Positions 35,884 to 44,895 of a stretch of 64,000 bases of DNA are shown here, one piece after another. This stretch comes from Labrys wisconsinensis (GTDB lineage Bacteria > Pseudomonadota > Alphaproteobacteria > Rhizobiales > Labraceae): positions 62,001-126,000 of the forward strand of contig NZ_JAUSVX010000011.1 in NCBI RefSeq assembly GCF_030814995.1. Direction: 5' to 3'. Within the stretch, counting starts at the first letter, position 1. Each line of letters begins with the position of its first letter. The position numbers and the translations under genes are program-made. The notes under the pieces were generated by a model. It saw nothing but the letters and a program-made list of their open reading frames with translations, searched no databases and was not told where the DNA came from.

Positions 35884-37404
35884 TCAGCAGGGTTTGGGTG
35901 GTCCAGTTCGAATGCGCCCGATCACGCCGGCGAGCCGCTGGACGGCAGGCTCGATCAGGCGGTCGAGAACGGCCGCAAATCCCAGATGCACCGCGTTCGG
36001 CGCCGGCTCGCGCATGCAGTAATAGGACGCCGCGCGCAGGTGCAGGGACTCCGCGGCACCGATTGACTGCACGTCCTGCGCCGGGATATCGCCGGGAAGC
36101 TCCAGGAAGAGGCTCATGCCGCCCGGCGGCTCCGGGACCGCGACGATGTCGGCCAGATGATGGTTCAGCGCATCGACGAGGAGCTTCTGGCGACGCCGAT
36201 AGACCCGCCGCGCCAGCCGGATATGCCTGGCATAGTGGCCCTGCCCGATGAAGTCGGCCAGCGCGGACTGCACATGGATGCCGGGCTCGTGGCCGTGCAG
36301 ATGAGCGGCGACGGCGGCGCTGCGGGCCAGCCTTCGCGGCACGACGAGATAGGCGACCCGCAGGCTGGGAAACATCGTCTTCGAGAATGTGCCGATGTGA
36401 ATGACGTTGCCGTCCGGGTCCAGGTGCTGGAGCGCGACGACCGGGCGGCCGGCATAGCGGAACTCGCTGTCGTAATCGTCCTCGATGATCCAGGCGTCCT
36501 CGCGCCGGGCCCAGGCGACGAGAGCCCCGCACCGGTCCGGCGAGAGGCTGACGCCGAGCGGCAGCTGATGGGTCGGCGTGAGGTAGGCGAGGCGGGCCGG
36601 GAGGGACGGCGGCTCCTGCATGCCGCGCGCATCGACCGGGACGGGGATGGCCTCCAGCGCGCAGCCCGCCACGATGCGCCGGGCGATCGGATATCCCGGC
36701 TCCTCGATCAGGCACCGGTCGCCGGGCTTGGCGAGCAGGCGGCAGACGATCGTCAGGGCCGCCCGCGCCGAGCTCGTGATGATCACCTGGGGCGGCTCGC
36801 ACAGGACGCCGCGGGCCGTCCGCAAGTGCCCGGCCAGGGCCTCCCGCAGGGCGGGGTAGCCGCCGACATGGACCCCTTCGCCGGCGAGGTCGAGCGACAT
36901 GTTGTGACACCGGGCCGCGAGAAGCCGTGACCACGTGACCGACGGGAAGATGTCGATGGCGGGAATGCCGGGCAGGAACGCGCTGTAGGGCGGCGGCAGG
37001 TCTTCGTCCGCGACATCGCCCGGCGCGTCGTCGGCTGCCGGGCTCGTGGCCGGCCGATCGACCGCCGACCCGTGGAGCATATCGGCCACGAGGATCGCGG
37101 AGCGTTCCCGGACGTCGAGCAGGCCTTCGCCGATCAGGCGGTCGTAGATTGCGGTGATGGTGCCGCGCGCGACCATGAGGTCCGCCGCCAGGGTCCGGGA
37201 GGAGGGCAAAGGCGTGCCCGGGGCCAGACGCCCTGCCAGGATCGCCGCGCGCAACTGGCTGCTGACCTGCTCCTGAAGCGGCGTCGATCCGTCGCGCGCG
37301 ACAGCGATCCAATCGAGAAGGGCCCGTTCCTTTCGCATCCGGAGAATTCCCGCCCCCTGCGCAACCGAACCCGCGAAGAGCGACCGGGCACGGAACCTGT
37401 CCAT
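35884..37404 (-). CDS. MocR/PdxR-type GntR regulator with aminotransferase domain
   Basis: 506-residue fusion of an N-terminal GntR winged HTH (PLQEQVSSQLRAAILAGRLAPGTPLPSSRTLAADLMVARGTI) and a C-terminal fold-type I PLP aminotransferase domain. IIEDDYDSEFRYAG and the GTFSKTMFPSLRVAYLVVP segment, with the PLP-binding Lys in SK, are visible. Such proteins regulate PLP synthesis or amine/amino-acid metabolism. The start may instead be Met23 (37338), where the conserved sequence begins. It is divergent from a SnoaL-like gene, not from pdxST, so a pyridoxal role is unproven. Confidence 0.9.
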   Translation of the reverse strand: MDRFRARSLFAGSVAQGAGILRMRKERALLDWIAVARDGSTPLQEQVSSQLRAAILAGRLAPGTPLPSSRTLAADLMVARGTITAIYDRLIGEGLLDVRERSAILVADMLHGSAVDRPATSPAADDAPGDVADEDLPPPYSAFLPGIPAIDIFPSVTWSRLLAARCHNMSLDLAGEGVHVGGYPALREALAGHLRTARGVLCEPPQVIITSSARAALTIVCRLLAKPGDRCLIEEPGYPIARRIVAGCALEAIPVPVDARGMQEPPSLPARLAYLTPTHQLPLGVSLSPDRCGALVAWARREDAWIIEDDYDSEFRYAGRPVVALQHLDPDGNVIHIGTFSKTMFPSLRVAYLVVPRRLARSAAVAAHLHGHEPGIHVQSALADFIGQGHYARHIRLARRVYRRRQKLLVDALNHHLADIVAVPEPPGGMSLFLELPGDIPAQDVQSIGAAESLHLRAASYYCMREPAPNAVHLGFAAVLDRLIEPAVQRLAGVIGRIRTGPPKPC

Positions 37405-37618
37405 GCCGCGAGCCTAGAGGCGGTTCCGGACCATGGATAGCGCCGAGATCGAGCCGAGATCGACCGGGGGGAGGGATCGGCGTCACCGCGGGTCCTGCCC
37501 GCATGCAATTCCGGGACAGGAAACGGAGTTTGGTGCGGCGATCCCCGGCGTAGTCCTCGCTCGGAGGTCATCGAGCGGCTTCGATGATCCACAAGGCAGT
37601 TCAAGAGGAGCTATTGCA

Positions 37619-38068
37619 ATGAGCAGGGACACGGACAACAAGGCCGTCGTCGTTCGCTGGTTCACGGAATTCTGGGGCAAGCAAGGCAATCTCGCCGTCG
37701 TCGACGAGATCGCAGCGCCGGATATGCTGCTGAAATACTCGCTGCACGAACCCCGTCGCGGCCATGACGACATCAAGGCCTTCATGACCGGCTTCCGCAG
37801 CGCCTTCCCGGACCTCGAGTTCTGGGGCACGGCGGACCTGATCGCCGAAGGCAACTATGTCGTCGGCCAGTGGGAAGGCGGCGGCACGCACACGGGTCCG
37901 GCGTTCGACGATTTCCTGGTCGGCGCCCTTCCGGCCGCAACCGGCCGCAGGATGCACTTCACCGGCACCACGGTGCTGAAGGTGCTCGACGGCCGAATCG
38001 TGCAGGAGATCGGCCTCGACGACGGCGTGACCGCGCTGACCCAGCTCGGGCTGATCAAGGCGGCCTGA
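37619..38068 (+). CDS. SnoaL-like ester cyclase-family protein
   Basis: 149-residue NTF2-fold protein: VVRWFTEFWGKQGNLAVVDEIAAPDMLLKYSLHEPRRGHDDIKAFM, then FPDLEFWGTADLIAEGNYVVGQWEGGGTHTG and FTGTTVLKVLDGRIVQEIGLDD, the typical SnoaL-like pattern. An AGAGGAG site eight bases upstream sets the start. No function is established. It is divergent from the MocR-type regulator and likely its target, and is followed by a strong stem-loop. Confidence 0.87.
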   Translation: MSRDTDNKAVVVRWFTEFWGKQGNLAVVDEIAAPDMLLKYSLHEPRRGHDDIKAFMTGFRSAFPDLEFWGTADLIAEGNYVVGQWEGGGTHTGPAFDDFLVGALPAATGRRMHFTGTTVLKVLDGRIVQEIGLDDGVTALTQLGLIKAA

Positions 38069-38093
38069 TCGTCGTTCTCCGCAATGGCACCGA

Positions 38094-38122
38094 ACGAGGC
38101 CCGCATCCCGCGCGGGCCTCGT
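38094..38122 (+). terminator. Stem-loop terminator candidate after SnoaL-like gene
   Basis: A perfect 11-bp inverted repeat (ACGAGGCCCGC / GCGGGCCTCGT) with a 7-base loop begins 25 bp after the stop. No clear T tract follows. The AT-rich stretch at 38200-38290 beyond it is probably the promoter region of the next gene. Confidence 0.5.
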
Positions 38123-38318
38123 GTCGTCAGGCGCCTCGCCGCCGATGGAGGGGAGAGTGCTCGATCGTGCGAGAGGAATCGAGTTGTTCCAGGTTGAGAT
38201 TGCAGTTTTATTCCAGTATTGAAAAATAATACATCGTATTCAAAAGCAAATATCGGAGATCCTGTGGTGCGGCGATAAGTAATTCTGACCATGAGGATCG
38301 ATCAAGGAGATGAGCCTC

Positions 38319-39002
38319 ATGATTTCCATATCTGCTTCTCCGGCTGCGCCGGAGGCAAAGCCCATCGCGACATCCGTCGATGGTTTGTCCTACGCAACCG
38401 CCTCGTGCACGCTGGGCGTGGTGCTGGCGGCTCGAAGCGTCAAGGGTGTCTGTGCAATTGCGCTCGGCGACAGCGGCAGGGACCTGGAGGCGGGCCTCGC
38501 CGTCCGCTTTCCCAATGCCATGCTCGTCGCCGACGAGGACGTCGTCCGCGACGACCTTGCCGAGGTGGTCCGCTTCGTGGAGACCCCCGCGGCGGGTCTT
38601 CGCCTCACGCTCGACATGCGCGGGACGGCGTTCCAGCGCCGCGTGTGGGAGAAGCTGCGCGCCGTTTCCGTCGGCAGGACGGTGACCGCCATGGAGCTCG
38701 CCCGATGGATCAGTCCCCTGGCATCGCCCCTGGCCGTCGCCGCCGCCTGCACGGCCAACCCGATCGCGTTCGCCATCCCCTGCCACCGCGTCGTCCACCG
38801 CAATGGCGATCCCGCCGGCCCAGACATTGCGCGCCACCGTGAGCTGCTCCGCAGGGAGGCCGGGGTGGGGCGATCGGGTCTCACGGCTCGCGCCTTCCCG
38901 CGGAAGGAGGCGCCGGGCTACGCGGCGACCGGCGCCGGTCGGGCCGCGGCCGCTTCCAATCGCGGCGAGACGAGCTCGATCGGCGCGCGGTCATCGCCAT
39001 AG
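38319..39002 (+). CDS. Methylated-DNA--[protein]-cysteine S-methyltransferase (Ogt/Ada C-terminal type)
   Basis: About 227 residues. The alkyl-acceptor site is IPCHRVVHRNG, with the Cys taking the O6-alkyl group, preceded by the FQRRVWEKLRAV helix of the DNA-binding part. The N-terminal subdomain (TLGVVLAARSVKGVCAIALGD) matches Ada's methyltransferase half, but the Ada zinc and AraC parts are absent. ATG 38319 has AAGGAG nine bases upstream; ATG 38310 abuts that site. The last ~45 residues are non-conserved, and 85 bp of the gene overlap the end of the convergent ATPase gene. Confidence 0.88.
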   Translation: MISISASPAAPEAKPIATSVDGLSYATASCTLGVVLAARSVKGVCAIALGDSGRDLEAGLAVRFPNAMLVADEDVVRDDLAEVVRFVETPAAGLRLTLDMRGTAFQRRVWEKLRAVSVGRTVTAMELARWISPLASPLAVAAACTANPIAFAIPCHRVVHRNGDPAGPDIARHRELLRREAGVGRSGLTARAFPRKEAPGYAATGAGRAAAASNRGETSSIGARSSP

Positions 39003-40015
39003 AGCAGCGCGCGGCTGAGGGTCAGCGTCACCGCGTCGCCCTTGGCCGCGGCGCGGCGCCGGCCCACCTGCGCCTTGGCCAGCGTTCCGTCGGCCAGGAC
39101 GATGGTGGCGATGCGGATCGGGCCGAGATCGGCGACGTGCTCGATGGTGCCCGGCACGCCGTCCGGCGCGCCGGGGGCCGCCAGCTCGCAATCTTCGGGG
39201 CGCAGCGCCAGGGTCCATTCGCGCGCTTCGGCTTCGGGTGAAAAGCGCAGGCGGATCGGCCCGGCCACCAGCCAGCCACCTTCCCTGCGGGCGGGATGCA
39301 TGGTCATCGTGCCGATGAAGCCGGCGGTGAACAGCGTCGCCGGGCGGTCGTAGAGGGTGCCGGGCGCGGCGATCTGCTCGACCGCGCCGCGGTTCATCAC
39401 CACGATGCGGTTGGCCAGGGCCATGGCCTCCTCCTGGTCGTGAGTGACGAAGATGGTGGTGAGGCCGAGGCGGCGCTGGATCGCCTTCAGCTCGTCGCGC
39501 AGACGCAGGCGCAGATGCGCATCGAGGCTGGAAAAAGGCTCGTCGAGCAGCAGGATCTTCGGTTGCAGCACCAGGGAGCGGGCGAGCGCCACGCGCTGCT
39601 GCTGGCCGCCGGAGAGCTGCGCGGGGTAGCGCTTCTCGAAGCCGGCGAGGCCGACGAGCTCGAGCGCCGCCGCGACCTTGTCCGTCACCTCCCGGGCCGG
39701 CAGGCGGCGCAGCTTCAGGCCGAAGCCGATATTGCCGGCCACCGTCATGTGGCTCCAGAGCGCGTGGCTCTGAAACACCATGCTGGTGGGGCGCCGGTTC
39801 GGCGGCACGCCCAGCATCGAGGCACCGTCGATCAGGATGTCGCCGTCGTCCGGCGTCTCGAAGCCGGCGATCATGCGCAGGGCCGTCGACTTGCCGCAGC
39901 CGGACGGGCCGAGCAGGCAGATGAACTCGCCGGGATCGACCTCCAGGCTGACACCGTCGACCGCGCGGGTCTGGCCGAAGCGCCGCGTCACGGTCCGAAG
40001 AGCCAGAGCGGTCAT
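38918..40015 (-). CDS. ABC transporter ATP-binding protein (iron/polyamine/phosphonate-type)
   Basis: 365-residue ATPase of the PotA/FbpC family. It shows Walker A GPSGCGKST, signature [15 protein letters not shown] and Walker B LLLDEPFSSLDAHLR, plus a C-terminal TOBE-like regulatory domain. It is the last gene of a binding-protein, permease, permease, ATPase operon, with a 4-bp overlap with the preceding permease gene. The PHP-hydrolase gene across the divergent promoter suggests an organophosphate-type substrate. Confidence 0.92.
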   Translation of the reverse strand: MTALALRTVTRRFGQTRAVDGVSLEVDPGEFICLLGPSGCGKSTALRMIAGFETPDDGDILIDGASMLGVPPNRRPTSMVFQSHALWSHMTVAGNIGFGLKLRRLPAREVTDKVAAALELVGLAGFEKRYPAQLSGGQQQRVALARSLVLQPKILLLDEPFSSLDAHLRLRLRDELKAIQRRLGLTTIFVTHDQEEAMALANRIVVMNRGAVEQIAAPGTLYDRPATLFTAGFIGTMTMHPARREGGWLVAGPIRLRFSPEAEAREWTLALRPEDCELAAPGAPDGVPGTIEHVADLGPIRIATIVLADGTLAKAQVGRRRAAAKGDAVTLTLSRALLYGDDRAPIELVSPRLEAAAARPAPVAA

Positions 40016-40845
40016 CGCGATCCTCCTACGAAGCCGGCCGCGAAGGTGCGGCTCTCGAACAGGCGGCGGGCGAAGACGAGCAGCACCAGCGAGGGCACCC
40101 ACAGCATCACCGACAGCACCGCCCCGTACTGGATGATGATCTGGCCGGTGATCAGCGACAGCATCACCACCGGCAGGGTGCGGACATCGGGCACGCCGAC
40201 GAGCAGCGCGCCCTCGACCTCGTAGAAGGTGTTGACGAAGGTGAGCAGCAGCGCCGTGCCGAGCGCCGGCGCCGCCTGCGGCAGGGTGATGCGGGTGAGC
40301 ACCGTCAGGTGCGAGGCGCCGACATCGCGCCCCGCCTCTTCCATGCGGGGATCGACGCCGCGGAAGGCCGCCGCCGGGATCCAGATCATGTAGAGCAGCG
40401 TGAACACGAGCTGCACCAGCACCACCGCGGTGACGGTGCCGATCAGGCCGGCCGACAGGAACAGCACCGCCATCGCCACGTAGAGGGGAAAGCGCGGAAA
40501 GGCATTGACGGCGATGAAGGAGAGCAGGAGCCAGCGCCGGCCGGGAAAGTCGAGCCGGGCGAAGGCATAGGCCGCCGGCAGGCAGACGGCGGCGGAGAGC
40601 AGCGTCACCAGCGTGGAGATGAGCAGCGAGGTCGGAATGGCGGCGGCGACGTCGGCGCGCGCCATGAGCAGGCCCCAGTACTTGAAGCCCCAGGCCGTGG
40701 GCAGCGGCGCCGGCGGGCGCCAGGCTTCGGCGAAGGCCCAGAGGACGACGCAGACCAGCGGCGCCAGCACGAAGACGGCAAGGGCCGCCAGAAGGATCGC
40801 GCCGATGGCGTCGTCGGAGAGTTCTGCGGCGCGACGACGTCTCAC
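40012..40845 (-). CDS. ABC transporter permease (PotC/FbpB-like half)
   Basis: 277-residue permease with about six hydrophobic helices and the ATPase-contact loop EEAGRDVGASHLTVLTRITLPQAAP. It begins at a GTG that overlaps the preceding permease stop (4 bp). The family imports polyamines, Fe3+, thiamine or 2-aminoethylphosphonate. It pairs with the permease at 40842-41756. Confidence 0.9.
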   Translation of the reverse strand: MRRRRAAELSDDAIGAILLAALAVFVLAPLVCVVLWAFAEAWRPPAPLPTAWGFKYWGLLMARADVAAAIPTSLLISTLVTLLSAAVCLPAAYAFARLDFPGRRWLLLSFIAVNAFPRFPLYVAMAVLFLSAGLIGTVTAVVLVQLVFTLLYMIWIPAAAFRGVDPRMEEAGRDVGASHLTVLTRITLPQAAPALGTALLLTFVNTFYEVEGALLVGVPDVRTLPVVMLSLITGQIIIQYGAVLSVMLWVPSLVLLVFARRLFESRTFAAGFVGGSR

Positions 40846-41756
40846 GCGGCCGCTCCGCCGCGGGCGGTGTCGCGGAACACGGCCGCCGTGTAGATGGCGC
40901 CGGCGACGAGGCAGACCAGGAAGGTGATGGCTGCCTGGGTCTCGGCGATCGAGCCGAGATGCAGCTCCGAGAAGGTGCGTTGCATGAAGATCGACATCAT
41001 CTGCGGTGCCGCCGGCCCCAGGATGTAGGGCACGGTGAAGGATCCGAAGATCCCGAGGAAATTCAGCGAGATCACCACGATGATCGAGCGCGTCAGCTGC
41101 GGCAGGATGATGGAGAGGAGGATGCGCAGCGCCCCGGCGCCGACATCGCGCGCGGCCTCGATCGCGCTCTGCGGGATCTGGGCCAGTCCGGCCGTCAGCA
41201 GCATGACGGTGAGCGGGATGTTCTCCCAGACCAGGCCGATGACGGCCCCGCTCGGATGCAGATAGGGCGTCTGGTAGCCGGCGATGCCGAGGCTGCGCAG
41301 CACCATCGGCACCACGCCGGTCGGGCCGAGGAAGCGGATCAGCGCAAAGGAGATGACGATGCCCGGCACGAACAGCGGAAACAGTGCCAGGATCTGGATC
41401 GCGCCGATCAGCCGGCTGTGGGAAAAGCGCAGATAGAGGGCCAGCATGAGCCCGATCGCCAGGAGGATCGCCAGCGTGGCCGTGGTGACCTCGACGGTGA
41501 ACAGCAGGTTGGAGACGCTTCGGGCATCCGAGAAGAACGCGGCGTAGTTGGCGAGCGTCGGTCCGGACCCGCCGTCGACGAAGAAGGTCCGCACCAGCGT
41601 GGCGGCCGCCGGCGCGAGCACGACAAGCACCATCAGCGCGAAGGCCGGCCCGACCAGCGCCAGGCCGAAAGCCGCATGGCCGCGCCGGGCAGCCATGACG
41701 GCCGCGCCCGGCGCGGCGATGCGCCGGTCCTGCGCGCCCGCGGCGGTCGAGGCCAT
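40842..41756 (-). CDS. ABC transporter permease (PotB/FbpB-like half)
   Basis: 304-residue permease with hydrophobic helices beginning AAFGLALVGPAFALMVLVVLAP. The contact loop is EAARDVGAGALRILLSIILPQLTRS. ATG 41756 overlaps the binding-protein stop and so sets the start. About 20 polar residues precede the first helix. It forms the heterodimeric channel with the next gene product. Confidence 0.9.
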   Translation of the reverse strand: MASTAAGAQDRRIAAPGAAVMAARRGHAAFGLALVGPAFALMVLVVLAPAAATLVRTFFVDGGSGPTLANYAAFFSDARSVSNLLFTVEVTTATLAILLAIGLMLALYLRFSHSRLIGAIQILALFPLFVPGIVISFALIRFLGPTGVVPMVLRSLGIAGYQTPYLHPSGAVIGLVWENIPLTVMLLTAGLAQIPQSAIEAARDVGAGALRILLSIILPQLTRSIIVVISLNFLGIFGSFTVPYILGPAAPQMMSIFMQRTFSELHLGSIAETQAAITFLVCLVAGAIYTAAVFRDTARGGAAA

Positions 41757-42916
41757 CAGCTGCGCGTCATATGGGTCGCAACATTGGCGTACCAGCCGTC
41801 GTTCAGCGCCGCCGTCCAGTCGCCGCCGGGGAAGGCCGGCATGCTGGAGGCCGTCACGTCCTTGTACCTGGCCGCGAGCTCGGGCGAGAGGTGCTTCCAC
41901 TCGACGCCGGGGAAGGCGCCGAAATCGGCGATCATGCGCTCCTGCACCGGCGGCGACAGCATGAAGTCGGCCAGCTTGAAGGCGGCCGCCTTGTGCACGG
42001 TCCGGGAGGGGATCGAGGAGAAGGCGAAGCCGCCGCAGAACGGCAGGTCCTGGAGCTGCGCCAGCTTCGTCGTCTCCGGCAGCACGCCCTGCGCGAGGCC
42101 CTGCAGCGCCATGTCGGACCACGCGGTGATCATCGAGACCGCGCCGCCGGCGAAGAGCTGCAGCGTCGGGTTGTTGCCGGCAGGATAGGCGCCCTTGTCG
42201 TAGAGCGAGGCCTGCAGGTCCTTGAGGATCTCCCAGCCGCCGGCAAAACGCTTCCTGGCGGTCTCGGCATCGAAATTCGTCGGCAGGAACAGCGAGGGAT
42301 CGCGACCATTGGCCTCGTGCACGGCGCGCACCACCAGGTTCTTGCCCGAGCCGCCCTTGTCGGGCCGGCCATAGATGAACTCGCCCGGGTGCGCCTTGAT
42401 CCAGGCGACGAGCTCGGGGAAGGTCCTGGGCACCTCGGTCGCCGGCACCTTGGCGCCGTCATAGGCGAGCAGCACCTGGCTGGCGCGGTAGGGGATGACC
42501 TCAGCGATCTCCTTGCCGAGCGGATTGACGAGCGCGAAGTTCGGGATCTTGGCGGCATCGACCGGCTCGAATGCGCCCGACTGGACGGCGCCGGGCAGGT
42601 TGCGCGGGTCGAACTCCTCGAAATAGTCGACCTTGGGGTCGGCCTTGGCCTGCATGGCGGCGACGACGCGCTGCGCCACCACGTCGTTGGCGCCGTTGGC
42701 GCGGGTGATCACCACGTTGAGGGAGAGGCCGGGATTGGCCTTCTCGAACATCGGGGCCAGCGTGTTGGTCCACCAGTCGGAGACGTTGCTGTCGCCGTCG
42801 GTCATCACATCGATGACCGTGGTGTCCGCCGCATCGGCGACCGAGATCAGGAACGGCACCGTCGCGGTGGCAGCGGCGGACCGGAGGAAGTGCCTGCGCG
42901 AGATTCCGGACGTCAT
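41756..42916 (-). CDS. Extracellular solute-binding protein, Tat-type signal
   Basis: 386-residue binding protein of the Fe3+/spermidine/phosphonate (family 1/6) type. The N-terminus SRRHFLRSAAATATVPFLIS carries a twin-arginine motif and a hydrophobic core ending near VADA, so folded export by Tat is likely. The mature part starts VIDVMTDGDSNVSDWW and contains a YDGAKVPATEVPRTFPELVAWI hinge typical of the group. It is the first gene of the operon, 159 bp divergent from the PHP hydrolase gene. The ligand is not evident. Confidence 0.9.
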   Translation of the reverse strand: MTSGISRRHFLRSAAATATVPFLISVADAADTTVIDVMTDGDSNVSDWWTNTLAPMFEKANPGLSLNVVITRANGANDVVAQRVVAAMQAKADPKVDYFEEFDPRNLPGAVQSGAFEPVDAAKIPNFALVNPLGKEIAEVIPYRASQVLLAYDGAKVPATEVPRTFPELVAWIKAHPGEFIYGRPDKGGSGKNLVVRAVHEANGRDPSLFLPTNFDAETARKRFAGGWEILKDLQASLYDKGAYPAGNNPTLQLFAGGAVSMITAWSDMALQGLAQGVLPETTKLAQLQDLPFCGGFAFSSIPSRTVHKAAAFKLADFMLSPPVQERMIADFGAFPGVEWKHLSPELAARYKDVTASSMPAFPGGDWTAALNDGWYANVATHMTRS

Positions 42917-43075
42917 GTCGCAACTCCGTCGCTGGAGGCCGAGGCCTCAAAATTACGGCGCTGCGCGCGACGCTCGTTTGATGAATCGATGATGGTTCGA
43001 TGACAGCCGTGCGTCGCGGCTGACACACGAGCTATAGGGAAAGCGGCTAAGCCCCGCGCATCGGAGGGCCCGGCA

Positions 43076-44428
43076 ATGCAGACGACCACCACCATCGACG
43101 GCGTCCTGTCGACGGGCGACCACAAGGGCCACGTGCCGCTGCGCTTCCAGGTACCGCCGGGCACGACCCGGCTCGAGGCGGTGTTCACGGCCGAGCCGGA
43201 GCGGGCGGCGGGAGCCTTGTTCGACAACCTGATCAGCCTCGCCGTGGAGGCGCCCGGCGGCTGGCGCGGGGCGCGGCACAACAACCCCGACCGCGCCATC
43301 CGCCTCGATGCCGGGGCGGCGACGCCGGGCTTCAGGCCGGGCCCGATCGAGCCCGGCACCTGGACCGTATGGCTCGACGTCTTCCGGCTGCTCGGTCCCG
43401 ATCCCGTGCGCTATCGGCTCGAGGTGACGGCGTCGGACGAGGTGGTCACCGCGTCGCCCTTGCCCGGCGGGGCGCTGGTCCACGACCGCGGGCCGGGATG
43501 GTATCGCGGCGACCTGCACGCCCACACGCTGCATTCGGATGGAGACTGGGATGTCGCCGGCCTGATCGCCTTCGCCAGGGCGCAGCGGCTCGATTTCCTG
43601 ACCCTGACTGATCACAACACCGTCTCCGGCATCGCCGAGCTGGAAGGGCTGGCCGCGGGCGACATCCTGCCCATGGGCGGGGTCGAGCTCACCACCCATT
43701 TCGGCCACGCCCTGGTGCTGGGCACGCGCGCCTGGGAGGAATGGCGGGCGAACTCGATGGCGGGCGTTGCCATGCCGGCCCTGTGCGAGGCGCGGACGCG
43801 CGAGGGCAAGCTCTTCGTCATCGCCCATCCGATGTCGCCGGGCGATCCGGCCTGCACCGGCTGCCGCTGGGACTACGCCGACATGCGGCCCGGCCCCGCC
43901 GGCGCCGTCGAGATCTGGAACGGCCCGTGGAGCGACTACAACGAGGACGGGCTCGCGGTCTTCCGGGACTGGCTGACGCAAACCTGGCAGGGGGAGGGGC
44001 GTCGCCTGGTCGCGACCGCCGGCACCGACATCCACGGCCCCGACGATGCCGGGCGCAGGCATGGCTTCAACCTGGTGCGCGCCGCCGGGTTGAGCGAGGC
44101 GGCCATCCTCGCCGGCATCGCCGCGGGCCGCAACATCCTCACCGCGGGCCCGTCGCTGGCGGTCTCCGCCACGGGCGCGGACGGCGCCAAGGCCGGCGTC
44201 GGCGATGTGATCGAGGGGCGGACTGCTGAGCTGCGGGTCGCGGCGCCGGACGCTCCCGCCGGCGCGACGCTGCGGGTCGTCCAGGACGGGACGGCGCTGT
44301 GGACCGGCGACGGCGCCGGCGCGAGCCTGCGGCTGTCGGCCGATCGCCCGAGCTGGATCATGGTCGAGCTGCGTGACGCCGACGGCGCGGCGCTGGCGAT
44401 CGCCAACCCGATCTTCCTGGCGCCCTGA
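43076..44428 (+). CDS. CehA/McbA family PHP-type metallohydrolase
   Basis: 450-residue protein. Residues 1-135 form a beta-rich N-terminal domain. The PHP domain follows with metal-binding motifs YRGDLHAHTLHSDGDW (HxH plus D), LTLTDHNTVSG, a Glu in GGVELTTHFGHAL, FVIAHPMSPG and the late TDIHG. The C-terminus is a small beta domain. No signal peptide is present, so it acts in the cytoplasm. CehA/McbA proteins hydrolyse carbamates, phosphodiesters or phosphonate esters. A GGAGGG site fixes the start. Placement opposite a complete ABC importer suggests that it processes the imported ester. Confidence 0.88.
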   Translation: MQTTTTIDGVLSTGDHKGHVPLRFQVPPGTTRLEAVFTAEPERAAGALFDNLISLAVEAPGGWRGARHNNPDRAIRLDAGAATPGFRPGPIEPGTWTVWLDVFRLLGPDPVRYRLEVTASDEVVTASPLPGGALVHDRGPGWYRGDLHAHTLHSDGDWDVAGLIAFARAQRLDFLTLTDHNTVSGIAELEGLAAGDILPMGGVELTTHFGHALVLGTRAWEEWRANSMAGVAMPALCEARTREGKLFVIAHPMSPGDPACTGCRWDYADMRPGPAGAVEIWNGPWSDYNEDGLAVFRDWLTQTWQGEGRRLVATAGTDIHGPDDAGRRHGFNLVRAAGLSEAAILAGIAAGRNILTAGPSLAVSATGADGAKAGVGDVIEGRTAELRVAAPDAPAGATLRVVQDGTALWTGDGAGASLRLSADRPSWIMVELRDADGAALAIANPIFLAP

Positions 44429-44895
44429 TCGCGGCGCCGCGAGCCCGGCGGGTCCGGTCCAGTCGGGACCGTCGCGTCATGCTCCGTCCGCGGCGCGCGC
44501 GACGGGAACTCGAGGAAGAACCGCAGCTTCGGAACGCCGACGCCGGGACCTTCCGCGCCGACACCGCTGGCCTGCCCGATGCCGTCGGGCCACGGTCGAG
44601 ATCCGGCAGCGCTCGGGCTCGACAATGCCGCCGCGCCGGCCGTCCCGGCGGATCGGCCTCGCGCGTTGCCGCGGCCGACGGCGAATGCTCCCCAGTCTCA
44701 TCATGCAGAGGAGCGGGCGCTCCCTGAGAGCGCGCCGGCGGGCTCGGCGGGCTTCGTCGATTTTTGTTGCAATTCAATCTCAATTGCAGAAACTGCATGA
44801 GGGCGAGGGCACATATTGCAAATAATTCTTGATTGCATCGTGCCGACGCTCGTTCGGATGATGCAAGTGAAACTTATTATCAATAAGGATAGTCG
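44429..44895 (+). promoter_or_regulatory. Control region of the sit-like operon with two Mur/Fur-type boxes
   Basis: The first ~300 bp of this gap is GC-rich and shows no convincing gene. The last 140 bp is AT-rich and holds two 21-bp sites of form TGCAA-N11-TTGCA: 44768-44788 (TGCAATT-N7-AATTGCA, a perfect 7-bp dyad) and 44817-44837. Their starts are 49 bp apart. They resemble the manganese-responsive sites bound by alphaproteobacterial Mur. With a Fur-family gene at the operon end, metal-dependent autoregulation is likely. Confidence 0.75.
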
